NCBI GenBank assembly: GCA_965203735.1
Contig: OZ241909.1
Coordinates: 2,976,001 to 3,040,000, forward strand
Length of the DNA: 64,000 bases
From: Bin55 sp965203735
GTDB lineage: Bacteria > Pseudomonadota > Gammaproteobacteria > Pseudomonadales > Azotimanducaceae
Direction of reading: 5' to 3'
Positions 45,508 to 56,200 of this stretch are shown here, in pieces. Under the pieces are notes generated by a model. That model was not told where the DNA came from. It did no database searches and worked only from the letters and a program-made list of their open reading frames with translations. Made by a program: the position numbers and the translations under genes. The stretch's first letter is position 1. Every line of letters begins with the position of its first letter.

Positions 45508-46275
45508 TTACCAACCACCTGAAGCACCGCCGCCTCCAAAACTTCCTCCGCCGCCGGTGAAGCCACCGATGCCTCCCCCACCAAAGCCTCCCGCTCCACC
45601 ACTGTGATGAACTTGGCTAGCCATCAGTCCTCCCATGAGAAGTGCGGTGCCCAAGCCGCCCGTTCCCCGCCTACCTCGTCGAAACATGCGAAACAACATG
45701 CTTGGGAAGAAAATAATGAACAACGGAAATAGAACGAAGTAACCAAAGTGTCCTCGACTTCGCTTTCTAACAGTTGTCTGAGGCTCGTATTCTCCCTTGA
45801 TAGCATCCAGAATCGCTGAGACTCCTTCTCGAATCCCAGACTTGTAGCTACCTTCTCTAAATCGAGGCAAAATGACTCTATGGACGATATTGGCAGCTAT
45901 CGCATCTGGAAGTGCGCCTTCCAATCCATATCCAACTTCTATTCTTACTTTGCGCTCGTTGGGTGCTACAAGAAGAACGGCGCCGTTATCTTTGTCTTCC
46001 TGACCAATCTGCCAATGTCGCCCAAGTTCTACACCATAATCTGCTATGTCTCTCCCGCCGAGGGACTGCACGGTGGCAACTACGACTTGGTTCGAAGTTT
46101 CCGTCTCGTGATTCTCCAACACTGTCGAGAGTTCTCTCTCGACACTTTCCGACAAGATGTTAGCTTCGTCGGTAACGAAACCTGTTTGTTCGGGGAACTC
46201 TGCTGAGGCTACATCAAACTGTAGCGTCGCTAGCAAAAGCGCTATAAAAGCACCAAACTTGACACGGACCTTCAA
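45508..46275 (-). CDS. TPM domain protein with glycine-rich C-terminus (YgcG-like)
   Basis: The 255-residue protein has a signal peptide (FGAFIALLLATLQFDVASA), a periplasmic TPM domain (QTGFVTDEANILSESVEREL, TVQSLGGRDIADYGVELGR, GYGLEGALPDAIA), a membrane helix (FGYFVLFPLFIIFFPSMLF) and a glycine-rich tail with GGGGIGGFTGGGGSFGGGG. This is the classic YgcG form. Its start overlaps the LemA stop (ATGA), so translation is coupled. Operons of LemA with TPM proteins are widespread, and their function is not settled. Confidence 0.92.
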   Translation of the reverse strand: MKVRVKFGAFIALLLATLQFDVASAEFPEQTGFVTDEANILSESVERELSTVLENHETETSNQVVVATVQSLGGRDIADYGVELGRHWQIGQEDKDNGAVLLVAPNERKVRIEVGYGLEGALPDAIAANIVHRVILPRFREGSYKSGIREGVSAILDAIKGEYEPQTTVRKRSRGHFGYFVLFPLFIIFFPSMLFRMFRRGRRGTGGLGTALLMGGLMASQVHHSGGAGGFGGGGIGGFTGGGGSFGGGGASGGW

Positions 46276-46874
46276 AACTCCACAGTGGGAGCCTCCTCAG
46301 CTCCCTCCGTCGCTTCGAATGTTTCCTTCAGTGCTAGGTCGCTGTAGAACATCGAATGCCATATCTTCCCAGGGAATGTTCGGATGTTCGTGTTGAACGC
46401 TTTGACGGACTCGATATAGTCCCGACGTGCAACGGAAATTCGGTTCTCCGTACCTTCTAACTGGGCCTGGAGTTCAAGGAAGTTCTGATTGGCTTTCAGA
46501 TCTGGATATCGTTCGACAACAACCATCAATCGTGAGAGCGCACTGCTAAGCGCACTTTGCGCCTTTTCAAACTGTTGAAGCATCGCGGGATTTGAAATGG
46601 CATCGGAAGTGATCTCTAGTTTTCCGACATTGGCTCGAGCTTCTGTTACTGCTTGAAGCGTTTCCGATTCATGTGCTGCATAGCCTTTGACGGTATTGAC
46701 AAGATTGGGTACCAAGTCGGCACGACGTTGGTACTGATTCTCTACTTGTCCCCAAGAAGCCTTAACCTCTTCATCTAACGTAGGGATCTTGTTGATGCCA
46801 CAGCCCGAAACTAAGACGACACAACCCACGAGAATCAAGAAGCTTTTTGACCATGTTTGTGAGTTCGACGTCAA
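46272..46874 (-). CDS. lemA: LemA family lipoprotein
   Basis: The TTG start at 46874 has GGAGGA 7 nt upstream. The 200-residue protein begins with a lipoprotein signal (FLILVGCVVLVSGCGIN, lipobox VSGC) and then the LemA helical core (VKASWGQVENQYQRRADLVPNL, VTEARANV, VVERYPDLKANQNFLELQAQL, SVARRDYIESVKAFN, IRTFPG). LemA proteins are membrane-anchored coiled-coil proteins of unknown function. It is the first gene of the LemA-TPM-TPM operon. Confidence 0.94.
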   Translation of the reverse strand: MTSNSQTWSKSFLILVGCVVLVSGCGINKIPTLDEEVKASWGQVENQYQRRADLVPNLVNTVKGYAAHESETLQAVTEARANVGKLEITSDAISNPAMLQQFEKAQSALSSALSRLMVVVERYPDLKANQNFLELQAQLEGTENRISVARRDYIESVKAFNTNIRTFPGKIWHSMFYSDLALKETFEATEGAEEAPTVEF

Positions 46875-46910
46875 AACTAGTCCTCCAATTCATTGGCTGC
46901 CTGTTGAGTA

Positions 46911-47183
46911 TTAAGTCAATTCTAATCGTTGGCGTAGCTGCAAATTAATCATGGCTGACAGTATTGCCAACCGTAAGGTGTTCTTTCTAAACGAGATCCT
47001 GTACATCAGAGTCGAACTGTCGTCGGAACTGGAGCTGTGCTCATGTAGAGCGACAATGGTGCTGCAAACTCTTGCTTCCAAGGTGTAAAGCTCTCTATCG
47101 CTAGCGTTGTTGAATGGAATAATGGTTGGAAGGTGCAGTTTGACACGATGACCATGAACTTGAAGAAAACGGAGGATGGCCAT
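46911..47183 (-). CDS. Possible small hypothetical protein
   Basis: An ATG-started frame encodes 90 residues with a plausible strand pattern (FLQVHGHRVKLHLPTIIPF, ELYTLEARVCSTIVALHEH). No family is recognised and no ribosome-binding site is clear. It lies between LemA and the interrupted gene at 47203, in an otherwise empty 330-bp stretch. It may be a chance frame. Confidence 0.3.
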   Translation of the reverse strand: MAILRFLQVHGHRVKLHLPTIIPFNNASDRELYTLEARVCSTIVALHEHSSSSDDSSTLMYRISFRKNTLRLAILSAMINLQLRQRLELT

Positions 47184-47202
47184 TGACTATGAGTAGATCG
47201 AG

Positions 47203-48018
47203 ATGAGCCCAGACAGTCCTGAGAACGTCATGGACAACAACGAATTCGTGGCTTGTGTCTTCGACACATTCTCATGGAGGCCTCAGCCGCAAAGAATTTA
47301 GGATGAAAGTAACTACGACTATCGATATTACAGGGACGGATTCGACCCCGTACCGCCCAGAGAGTTCGACCTGCACGTCTTCCAGTCCCATCCGTTCCAC
47401 AGTCCAGGGGACAAACTCTGCTTTATGACCGTAGAGGGGTATCTCTACTACCTGCCTTCCTTCATTGCGTTGCTACTTTTGGAGGACGAGGGTCGCCTAA
47501 ATGATCTTGGTGATGCCTTGCTCGGAACGATGCGAAGCTTTCCGCCCTACGTTGGTCCCATTGGTGAGTGGGTCTCCTTCACAAGCGAGCAGCCTCCACT
47601 ACCAGAATCGCCCGGAAAGATGGAGCAAATTCCCGATGACATGGAAGAGTTTATGCTGCATTTGCGCATCGAAAGTCTCACGGACTGGTTTGTTCACAAA
47701 GTCAGCCCCAGTCAATGCAAACTCATTGCACACATGACCGAACAGGAACGAGAGATCGTCGCACAGTTCCTCGACAGATATGAAAAATTGAAGGAATCTC
47801 CGCAAACTGGGATTGCTGAGGACCGAAATAAAATCCACTCGTTGCGCAGCATTCTGCGCAACGGCTCATACAGCAGTCGCCTGGGAGCGAAGAACGAGAG
47901 GGACATTTCAGACTTGCTCTTGTTATTGGACATTGCCCACCACAAGTACCCGGGTAGTTTCCCAACCCAACTCGTTGAATCAATCCGTAATGAGATAGGA
48001 CGAAACAACGAAAACTGA
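47203..48018 (+). pseudogene. DUF6714-like gene interrupted by in-frame TAG
   Basis: A coding-like frame begins at ATG 47203 (SPDSPENVMDNNEFVACVFD, ending PQPQRI), meets TAG at 47299-47301, and continues in the same frame without a start codon (DESNYDYRYYRDGFDPVPPR) into the part beginning at ATG 47425 (TVEGYLYYLPSFIALLLLED). The segment before and just after the TAG has coding-type composition, and the layout (D/P-rich front, then YYLP-F) resembles DUF6714 proteins. The simplest reading is a point mutation or sequence error that breaks a 271-residue gene; initiation at 47425 would give only the C-terminal 197 residues. TAG is a normal stop elsewhere in the window, so recoding is unlikely. 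Confidence 0.6.
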
Positions 48019-48445
48019 ATTGCATCGTCAATCACTCTGCAATTAGGTTGCACGCTAGAGACTTGGCAGTCTGTGGAGTTGCTTCATGTTGTATGGCATT
48101 GAAGTTATCAATTAATCTAGTAGGCGAGTGAACAGATTGTTTTTGAGGTAATCAGAATTTGCTCTCCAAAAACTCGCTCATAATCATGACTCATTTTCGT
48201 TCGGAGCCGTCTCTTTGAGAATGGGAAGACATCTCGATTTCCTCCGATCCAGTTCTCTTTTCTCTCAAGTTATGGGGTTGCCTTTTCACCCACCACTGTC
48301 GAGTGTTCTCCACTTGCTTCTATACAACCCGCACAACGAGCAAGGATATACCGAGAGGGCTTTCGATTGAGTCTTCAGGTGTTGTATCTATTTCAGTCGA
48401 TAGGACGAAGTCCCGTACAACATTGATCACTTCGATGGGCTCCAG
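48019..48445. other. Intergenic region upstream of the first giant ABC/M1-like gene
   Basis: I see no convincing gene, RNA or strong promoter pair in these 427 bp. Confidence 0.5.
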
Positions 48446-51400
48446 ATGAGTGCGACAAACTCAACCATTGACTCCGTAACGGGACTGTCTCGGCTCATCC
48501 GCAACACCATATGTGTTTGGCGTTTCGAGAGCAAGACGATTGTTCATTCGATGCGCTTCAAGCTAATGGCAGTCGGACTCACATCTTGTTGCTTGGCTAG
48601 CTACGTACTTTCATGTTTCATGGAGTTACGTGTCGCTCGAGAAGTCTCTAGCGCTGTAGCTCTCTCTCCTTTCTATCTGCTGGGAAACATAGATCCCACG
48701 TTTTTCCTGCTGTTCTTTATGGCTGCGCTGTTTCTGGTGTTTGATGTTGACCACCGCGGAGCACGAAATCGAATCGCAGATGCGCTGCACTCAAGACCAG
48801 TGAGAAATGTTGAGTTTCTGTCTGGGCGGGTACTTGGGGTCGCAGGTCTAGTCTGGTTGATAGCGGCATCAAATCTGTTGGCCATGCAAGTATTCGGACT
48901 ATTGGCGCAAGTTAGTGGTCTAGGAATCGGAAGTGTTCTTCAACTCCACTCCCTGTTCAATCTCGTCATTGTGGACATTCCTGCAACATTGCTCTTGTGG
49001 TGTTCGCTCGTAGTCTTGATCAGCACAGTTCTACGATTCCGAGTGCTTGTGGTGTCAATTTCTCTCGCGTTGCTGCTCGCGTGGCACCAAGGGGTTATCG
49101 GTACGCCCTATGCGTTGCTGGAGTTAGCATCCGCCTCTTCAAACGACACACTGTTCGTCTCAGACATAGTTCCTGAAATGCCCTCGTTCGCCAGTCTAGC
49201 AATGCGAATTGGAGCGCTAGCAATAGCTGCCGCCGTAATTGGAATAGCTGCATTGCTATATCAACGTCGGGACAACTTTTCGATGTGGCATACAAGTGTC
49301 GTCATAGGGTTTTGTGTAGTTGCTTCCTTGGCAGTCGTGACCGCAACCACCCATGTATACCTTCGAAATTCACAGGTTGAGACATGGAGACAAGCTCATG
49401 AGAACTATGCGTGGAAAGACAACGTCGATATCCACGAAATGGCCGGAACCCTATTGATCAACCCCAGAGATCGTCTGTATTCCGATTTGAAAATGGATTT
49501 CTCGCTGAACACCGAAGATCCAACATCCAAATTTACCTTGGTGTTCAACCCGGGAATGAAGATTTCGGTCCTCGAACTCAACGGATCTTCTTCAGAGTTT
49601 GAATTTAGGAACGGAATCCTACAAGTTCAGAGCTCTACACCGCTCGACACAGGTCTGGTTCATACGATGCGAATCGTCTCAAAAGGGATTCCTAATCCGC
49701 GTTTCGCATACTTAGATGCGCCACTTGATTACTTAGCAGATCCATCATTGCCCATTCAAGTGACACACGCATTCGGGAGAGATGGTTCTATGTACGACAC
49801 AAACTATGTCGCCCTGATGCCTGGTGCCCACTGGTATCCAAATACCCAACGATACGCATCAGAATTCGGGAAGCGACCTGATCCCGACTTCTTTCGCGTG
49901 AACCTGGACGTCGAGCTCTCCAACCCTGATTGGCAATTGGTTGGACCCAGAATCTCCAAGATTGACGAAAAAGGAACTAACAAGTACTTAGTAAAGGTCG
50001 ATCAGCCAATTCCTTATTTCGGCTTGTTTGCGTCGGAATTTGAAACTGTATCGGCCTCAATAGCGGGTGTCGATCTCGCAGCACACTCGCACATACGTCA
50101 TGCCAAAAACCTGTACTTACCCACTGAAGTCATGGAACAACTAGTAAAAAGCGTGGAGAATTCGTTCAGCCAAGCCTTCAAACTCGGGATGAAGTTTGCG
50201 CAACCGTCACTGTCTTTCGTGGAGGTGCCCAACCGTTTGCGAACTGTGGGTGGCGGATGGCGAATGGATGCGCTCAACGTATTACCGGGTGTTGTTCTAG
50301 TAAAAGAACGTACCCTTCCAGTCGCAAACATCGCTCTCGAACCGCAAGAGAATGAACAGCCAATCGACAGATTCGAGCAACTTCAATCCTTTTTTGGGGT
50401 CGGTTTGGGGACGGACAAGCCTCTGAGAAACTTGCCTGCGCACTATTGGACAGACTTTACAGCAGCTCGTGGAGAGTACGCAGAAGTCTTGGACTTGATA
50501 GTTTTCAACTTGCTTTGGAATACACCGCCCCACGGTTGGAGTTTTTCGTTCTCACCCTATTCAACGATCCAGCTTGTGCCATTAATGATGTTGAGTGCTT
50601 CCGTAACTGGCGACTTGGGTGAAGAGAGTAGTCCCACGTGGTTTGGTCGAAAAGTGATAATTGCTCTGGAGCATCGTTTCGCTACTAGAAGTGTGGTGTG
50701 GGAGCACCTAGCAGAAACCCCTCTTGACACTATTCCCTCCGGTCTTGGACACCAAACCGATCTAGAAGTCGCGCTATTGAAGAGCAGGAAGATCGCCGAA
50801 GCTTTGATGGAATACCACGATCGCGACTACGAAAAAATCGTGGCATGGCTAATGGCAGTACGCGAGAGGTTCGCCGGACGCACTTACCACTATGGGGACT
50901 TCATTGATACAGCAGAAGAACATGGCATCGAAACACATCCATTCTTGACCGATTGGCTGACCATGTCATCGCCGCCTGGTTTTGTCATGTCGCCACCCAG
51001 AGTTGCCCGAATTTCAGACAACGACGAAGGTTATCCTCAGCTACAAATAACAATGGACATCCGAAATACCGAACCCATATCAGGTATTGTCCAACCGTGG
51101 CATCGAACTACCGGCTACGGTGTACCCGTTCACATCGGTCCAGACAGTGCGAGACGCATCAACATTCTTCTGACTAATCCACCTCTCGACCAAAATGAAT
51201 ACAGCTTTCGAGTGTATAGCGGCCTATCACTAAATCGCGACAGTGTAGAAGTTCGTGTGGACTTGTCGAATATTGGAGAGCCATCGCAGCAATCTCCTTC
51301 AATGTATGTCGAAGACAGCAGTTGGGAGGACAAGAGTCGGGGTATAGTGATTGACGATCTCGATCCAAGATTCACGATAGAGCAACCAAAGATTGAAGCA

Positions 51401-51889
51401 ACACGTACGTTGACTAGCGGACCAATGGGTTGGTTCAGATCACTAAACCCCGAGATCGAGCATTTCGTTGGCTATCAGGATGTGGATTCGTTATATCAGC
51501 CAAAACTAGGATGGTGGATGCGTTTGGAGGAAGAGAATGCCTATGGAGTACATAGACGAACTACGGCCGTTGCGTCAGTACGCTACCGAACCGAACTGCA
51601 CGGTGCTCGCTTCTCTGCGAACATCCCAGAATCCGCAAGATGGAAGCTTGACTACCACATTCCAAATTGTCACTTAGGAAAAGTTTTCAACATTGAACTG
51701 CGCATATCCAATGGGACAGAATCGTGGGATGTACTTTTTGATCCCACGTTCAACAGCTTTGGATGGATCTCGGTTGGCGAATTTGAGCTTACTGAGGGAA
51801 GTACAACCGTCGAGATAATGGGCTCTTCATATCGATCGATACTCTACGCGGACGCGATCCGCTGGTCCCCAGCGAACGAAGGTGAGTGA
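48446..51889 (+). CDS. Giant ABC-2 permease / M1-peptidase-like / golvesin-type domain protein (1)
   Basis: The 1147-residue protein has three parts. Residues ~1-300 are an ABC-2-type membrane domain with two sets of helices (FYLLGNIDPTFFLLFFMAALFLVFD, LLLWCSLVVLISTVL). The middle, from ~310 to ~860, follows the beta/alpha layout of M1 aminopeptidases attached to such permeases, but no HExxH zinc motif is present, so it cannot be a normal metallopeptidase. The C-terminal ~100 residues (ESARWKLDYHIPN, ISVGEFELTEGSTTVEIMG, SILYADAIRWSP) match golvesin C-terminal-like beta domains. A partner ATPase is not adjacent. A paralogue lies at 53222-56743 in opposite orientation. Confidence 0.75.
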   Translation: MSATNSTIDSVTGLSRLIRNTICVWRFESKTIVHSMRFKLMAVGLTSCCLASYVLSCFMELRVAREVSSAVALSPFYLLGNIDPTFFLLFFMAALFLVFDVDHRGARNRIADALHSRPVRNVEFLSGRVLGVAGLVWLIAASNLLAMQVFGLLAQVSGLGIGSVLQLHSLFNLVIVDIPATLLLWCSLVVLISTVLRFRVLVVSISLALLLAWHQGVIGTPYALLELASASSNDTLFVSDIVPEMPSFASLAMRIGALAIAAAVIGIAALLYQRRDNFSMWHTSVVIGFCVVASLAVVTATTHVYLRNSQVETWRQAHENYAWKDNVDIHEMAGTLLINPRDRLYSDLKMDFSLNTEDPTSKFTLVFNPGMKISVLELNGSSSEFEFRNGILQVQSSTPLDTGLVHTMRIVSKGIPNPRFAYLDAPLDYLADPSLPIQVTHAFGRDGSMYDTNYVALMPGAHWYPNTQRYASEFGKRPDPDFFRVNLDVELSNPDWQLVGPRISKIDEKGTNKYLVKVDQPIPYFGLFASEFETVSASIAGVDLAAHSHIRHAKNLYLPTEVMEQLVKSVENSFSQAFKLGMKFAQPSLSFVEVPNRLRTVGGGWRMDALNVLPGVVLVKERTLPVANIALEPQENEQPIDRFEQLQSFFGVGLGTDKPLRNLPAHYWTDFTAARGEYAEVLDLIVFNLLWNTPPHGWSFSFSPYSTIQLVPLMMLSASVTGDLGEESSPTWFGRKVIIALEHRFATRSVVWEHLAETPLDTIPSGLGHQTDLEVALLKSRKIAEALMEYHDRDYEKIVAWLMAVRERFAGRTYHYGDFIDTAEEHGIETHPFLTDWLTMSSPPGFVMSPPRVARISDNDEGYPQLQITMDIRNTEPISGIVQPWHRTTGYGVPVHIGPDSARRINILLTNPPLDQNEYSFRVYSGLSLNRDSVEVRVDLSNIGEPSQQSPSMYVEDSSWEDKSRGIVIDDLDPRFTIEQPKIEATRTLTSGPMGWFRSLNPEIEHFVGYQDVDSLYQPKLGWWMRLEEENAYGVHRRTTAVASVRYRTELHGARFSANIPESARWKLDYHIPNCHLGKVFNIELRISNGTESWDVLFDPTFNSFGWISVGEFELTEGSTTVEIMGSSYRSILYADAIRWSPANEGE

Positions 51890-52273
51890 TAGAGTGGACT
51901 TCAAGCTACTGAAGAGTGTTAGGGAGCTACATTATGCTGAGCAGCCCTGCACCAATATTCCTACAAGTCAGGTTTGAATTTAATGGGACGATTGCATCGA
52001 ATTGATTATGCTAACGACGCAATCAGATCGGACTTCTACAAAATTGGTTCGAACTATGAAGCGGGATACTCTCTCACGTGAAAACAGGTTAACGGTTCAA
52101 GTGATGGGACTAACGCCACGAAAGAGAAGGTCTCAAACAGTCTCAGGATATTGACAAACAGAGAAATAGTGTTCATATACCTACAATTTACAGGTTAATC
52201 ACCGAACGCGATACCTCCGACTCGCATTAGACACCCAATCACTTCGATATTGGGGTCCAGAACTCGAGACTTG
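51890..52273. other. Convergent intergenic region
   Basis: This 384-bp gap separates the 3' ends of the giant gene and the endonuclease-fold gene. No ORF or clear terminator is seen. A TTGACA at 52151-52156 has only a poor -10 partner. Confidence 0.45.
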
Positions 52274-53143
52274 CTAAAGCTGAATAGTCGTGTAGACGGC
52301 ACAGTGATCCGGGTGTTCGGCCACTCTCGGTCCTTCCTTGGTGCTTCCCTCTACTACAAGCTGGAGTGCAGCTTTGTCCACAGCAATGTGATCAACTAAT
52401 CGTGGGTACCTCTCGTCACACTTGGCTTTAATGCCTCCAGTCAAAAGATGCAATGGACTTGCTCCAGCGCTCAATGTCGACCACGCCCAATCGTCGGGAA
52501 CGTCCAATCGTCGATTGAAGTCGCCCAAAATGGCAAAGCCCATCTCTTCCTCTTGCCTCTCATCTCGCCAACGAACTAGCTCTCGTACCTGAGAGCGCAA
52601 TGTGTCACAGGTTGCACTTCTCGATTCATCCTCATCTTGAGTTGGCCCCCAGCAACCTGTCCTCAGATGTACCGAGAGAAGCCTCAATTTCTTCCCTTCA
52701 AGAATGGTAATGTCCGTACCCCATCGTTGAAAGTCGTCGTCAAGACCGATAGCTTCAAAGTCCGGATTCCTTTGGTACGAAACCCCCTTGCGAATTGCGA
52801 AACCTGTGGCTAGATGCTGAAGATATTGACCCGGCAATCCCCAACATTCGCGTCTCGCTTTCATCGGAGGTCTCTTGGACAGCTCAACATTCCAGTTCGT
52901 CTCAGAAAACACTCGGCGTGCCGCCGCAACGTCCTTTACCTCCTGAATTGCCACTATATCGAATTCGAGCTCTTTAATCGACTCGGTGATGATGTCGTAG
53001 TCCTCTTGAGTTCGAATAAGGCAGCCCTCTTTCTCGTTTGCGTTTAGATGCTCTAGATTCCAAGCGGCGATTCGGAGCTCCTTGCCAGTAGCCCAAAAGG
53101 AACATAGCAATACAAGGATCAATCCAATTGCACGAAATTTCAC
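52274..53143 (-). CDS. Secreted endonuclease/exonuclease/phosphatase-fold protein
   Basis: GTG at 53143 follows AGGAGG by 9 nt and opens a signal peptide (KFRAIGLILVLLCSFWATG); the longer TTG frame would overlap that site. The 289-residue protein has the EEP motifs: IAAWNLEHLN, VAIQEVKD, LLSVHLRTGC, ILGDFNRRLD, LVDHIAVD and the final catalytic EHPDHCAVY. Metal-dependent nucleases and phospholipid or nucleotide phosphatases share this fold, and export suggests an extracytoplasmic substrate such as DNA or a phosphoester. It sits between the two giant paralogues, and its start is 78 bp from the end of the second one, in the same orientation, so it may be on its transcript. Confidence 0.88.
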   Translation of the reverse strand: MKFRAIGLILVLLCSFWATGKELRIAAWNLEHLNANEKEGCLIRTQEDYDIITESIKELEFDIVAIQEVKDVAAARRVFSETNWNVELSKRPPMKARRECWGLPGQYLQHLATGFAIRKGVSYQRNPDFEAIGLDDDFQRWGTDITILEGKKLRLLSVHLRTGCWGPTQDEDESRSATCDTLRSQVRELVRWRDERQEEEMGFAILGDFNRRLDVPDDWAWSTLSAGASPLHLLTGGIKAKCDERYPRLVDHIAVDKAALQLVVEGSTKEGPRVAEHPDHCAVYTTIQL

Positions 53144-53221
53144 AGTTGTAGTCCTCCTCTCCAATTAGGAAACAATACCTTCACAGTACTGCAAGATTGT
53201 GAATCTGATTGGCCCAAGAAC

Positions 53222-56200
53222 CTATTGATTGCGCAGAGCATCACTCGAATCGCGTAATGACCATCGAACCGCATCTGCGTAGACAAAAGAACCATCCGAT
53301 GCACTGGAGACTTCCAACCCGACTGTTCCCGCCGACAAATCGAAAGTTCCAATGTCGTTCCAGCCCATCGTTCCAAGAGATGCATCGAAAGAGATGGGTT
53401 CCTCGCTTCCTTCTTGGAGCACCCGAAGTTTGTAAGTGCCTTGTTTGCCAAACGGCTGAGCACTAGCAATGTTGCTGCTTCTGTACATCATGTACATGTT
53501 CTCTTGACTCTCCGCAAATCTTGGATCAACAGGTAGGTGATATTGCAGTTTCCAAGTCCCCGAAATGCCCAGTTCGGCCTCAAATCTTGCCCAATTCTCC
53601 TCTTCTGTCTCGACTGCTACAACGGAGGTCCGACGATAGCGGCCGTGCGCACCCGAAAAGTCTGTTCGCGACCAAATCTGTGGAGCCTCAGCAGATACGT
53701 CATACCTGGGGAGACCTTGGTCCATAGCATATTTTTTCATAGAACGGGAGCGAAAAAGGTTGACAAAACGAAACCCTTCCGGACTTGCAGATCCGTTGTC
53801 CACAGTGAAGTCTTGGTCCAAATCGTCGACAACGACTCGATTGGCGAATTCTCGAAGGCTCGAATCTGTCTGTTGGGGTCCAGAATCACGCCTAGTAGCG
53901 TCTTCCTCCGCTATCGGTTCTGGCAATTGAACGTCCCACGTGTATCGGTTGTGTGAGAGAAAAGGCTGGATTTGAAGATATTCGGGTCTAGTAGTTGACT
54001 CCAGAACCAAGTGCACGCTGGAGTTTGCATCCACGTACACTGATTCCATAATGGTCGTAGGGAACAACATCCAGTATGGACCCTGGCTCCAAGTTTGTTG
54101 GAGTCTTGCAGTCACGACGCCTGGGACGGGCTCGTTGTTGCGAACCACAACATTGGTAACAAATTTCGGCGCACCCTCTTCGTCAGTTATTTCAATCACC
54201 TCAAACTCGTCAGTAACGAACCCAGGAAGGCCTGAATGCGTAATCCAAGTCTCCAGACACTTCAACACAGGTAGCTCAAGCTCTACAGCAAGTTCGTTGA
54301 TGTCTTCAACTGAATATGTTCCGCCGCCGAATTTCGTTCGTAGTGCACTCAGGAATCTACCCGTGTCCTCCATTCCAAGCGCTCGACTCAGCATTGTTGC
54401 AATGTATAGACCCTTTACGTTCAGTAGTTTCCAATCGGACTTTGGATCACGATAAATTCCCATTTCGACCAATGGATACGACATAGCCTCCCATCCGGCA
54501 TGCTGTGTCTCATAGACCTGCTCCACAAAATATGCAAGCAGGTCATTGTTGTAATTTGAAACGAGCAGCAAATTGCGATTCTCTAGTCGCTCAGTCAATC
54601 GTTGACTGTTAACGTTGAGTGCGGTGAAATCAGGCCGATGGGACCACATTAGGGGTTCGCTCGTTCCGGTGACCACAGAAGTTGTCAATAAACGAACAAT
54701 CAAGTCGAGAGCACGAGCTCCCCGTCCCGTGGGCTGGGTCTGAAAGGTAGAAAAGTTACGCCACAATTGCTCTTGAAAGCTTGCCCCAAAGGAATCGCTG
54801 TCAAGGAATAATTGGAAGTAACGCATTGTCAGTGTTGGAACATTCTCCAACTGCATGGTCAGAACACCATACCGTTTCCAAAACGACTCAAATCTAGCGG
54901 CGGGGAGAGTCCACTCCCGAAACATAAGCACTCCAGGCGAGGACAGTTTGCTGTCATGCGGCCAAACACCTGCGTACCCGCGCAGGGTGCTAGGAATCTC
55001 AACCATAGAGAATCGTCGATAGGGATAATCCAGACCTACTTCCCTTGCCTTCTTCAACCAAGGTGAGACAAGATCCACAATTCCCGATGTGTATTGAGCG
55101 GCATAGGAGAGAGATGTAGCGTGTTGTTTGTGAAGTAACAGCTCCAGTTCAATTCCTTCAAGCTGCATCGTATATCTAGCAAAGTCTGAAGCAATGAGTG
55201 CAAAATTTGGAATTGGAATGGAAGGCGCAATTCGAAAGGAAGCGAGTTCGGTTTTGTCGCTCGACTCGATGAATTGTCTATCTGGTGCAGCAAACGTCCA
55301 ATCCCTTGGAATGGAAACCATAAGATCTGCAGCAAAGAAATCCTTGTATCGCGATTCCAAGCCGTTTTCACCAAAGTTGGCACCAGGCATTGGCAACCAC
55401 TTGACGCTAGGCATTAACGCAACATAGGACTTCTCGAAGATGGATGCATCTTGGCCTAGTGCGAGAACTGGGGAGCTCTCGCTACTAGCTTGTTGTCGCA
55501 TATCAAAGTCCTCATCCAGATAGGCAAAACGCGTAACGGGTCTTCCCGTTGCTTGCAATGCAACTTCAAGCTGAACCCCCTGGACTAGAGCTTCGTCGAG
55601 CGGAATGCGCAAGACTCCTTTCTCAAACGTATAGTCAATGCGTTCTTCGGATTCGAGGGACAGATGAGTTATGGACAAACCCGGATTGAACGAAAAAACC
55701 AACTCATTCAGTTCTTCTCCTTTGTGGGCCGAGACCAACAAGATGAGATCGAGTTCTATGAGGCTTCCCGGCTCGATTCGAATGGCTCCACCGATTTTCT
55801 GTAGATCAGCGATTGGTATAGAGGCAAGTTCCCGATGAGCTTGAATCCACGCCATCCGTTCACTCTGCTGGTCGTGGCGCAACGTCAGCAATCCGACCAC
55901 AATTGAACAACCTAGAGCAAGAGCTAATATTGCAGCGCTTGCTATGGGCAGTTGTTTCACTTGATCTCGCCTTTTGAAGAAGAACACCGACAATCCAACT
56001 ACACCAATAGCTAGGAGAACGATTGAAGCGCGGTGAATGAGGGTCGGAATGTAGTCGACTGCTTCACCTAGAAGTTCTGAAGGCATGCTCGGAGTCAGCG
56101 GTCCGACACCGCTCACAAATCCCATGTAATGAATCGACGCAATCTGTACTAGGACGTAGTGCCCAACAACGATTCCGATTCCAAAGCAGGCTACGAACAA

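Noticed and set aside
47299..47301. TAG read as pyrrolysine
   Set aside because: TAG ends many genes here, and no pyl genes are seen. A broken gene is simpler.
52151..52181. TTGACA with a downstream TATAC as a promoter for an antisense RNA
   Set aside because: The -10 match is poor at any allowed spacing and no RNA feature follows.
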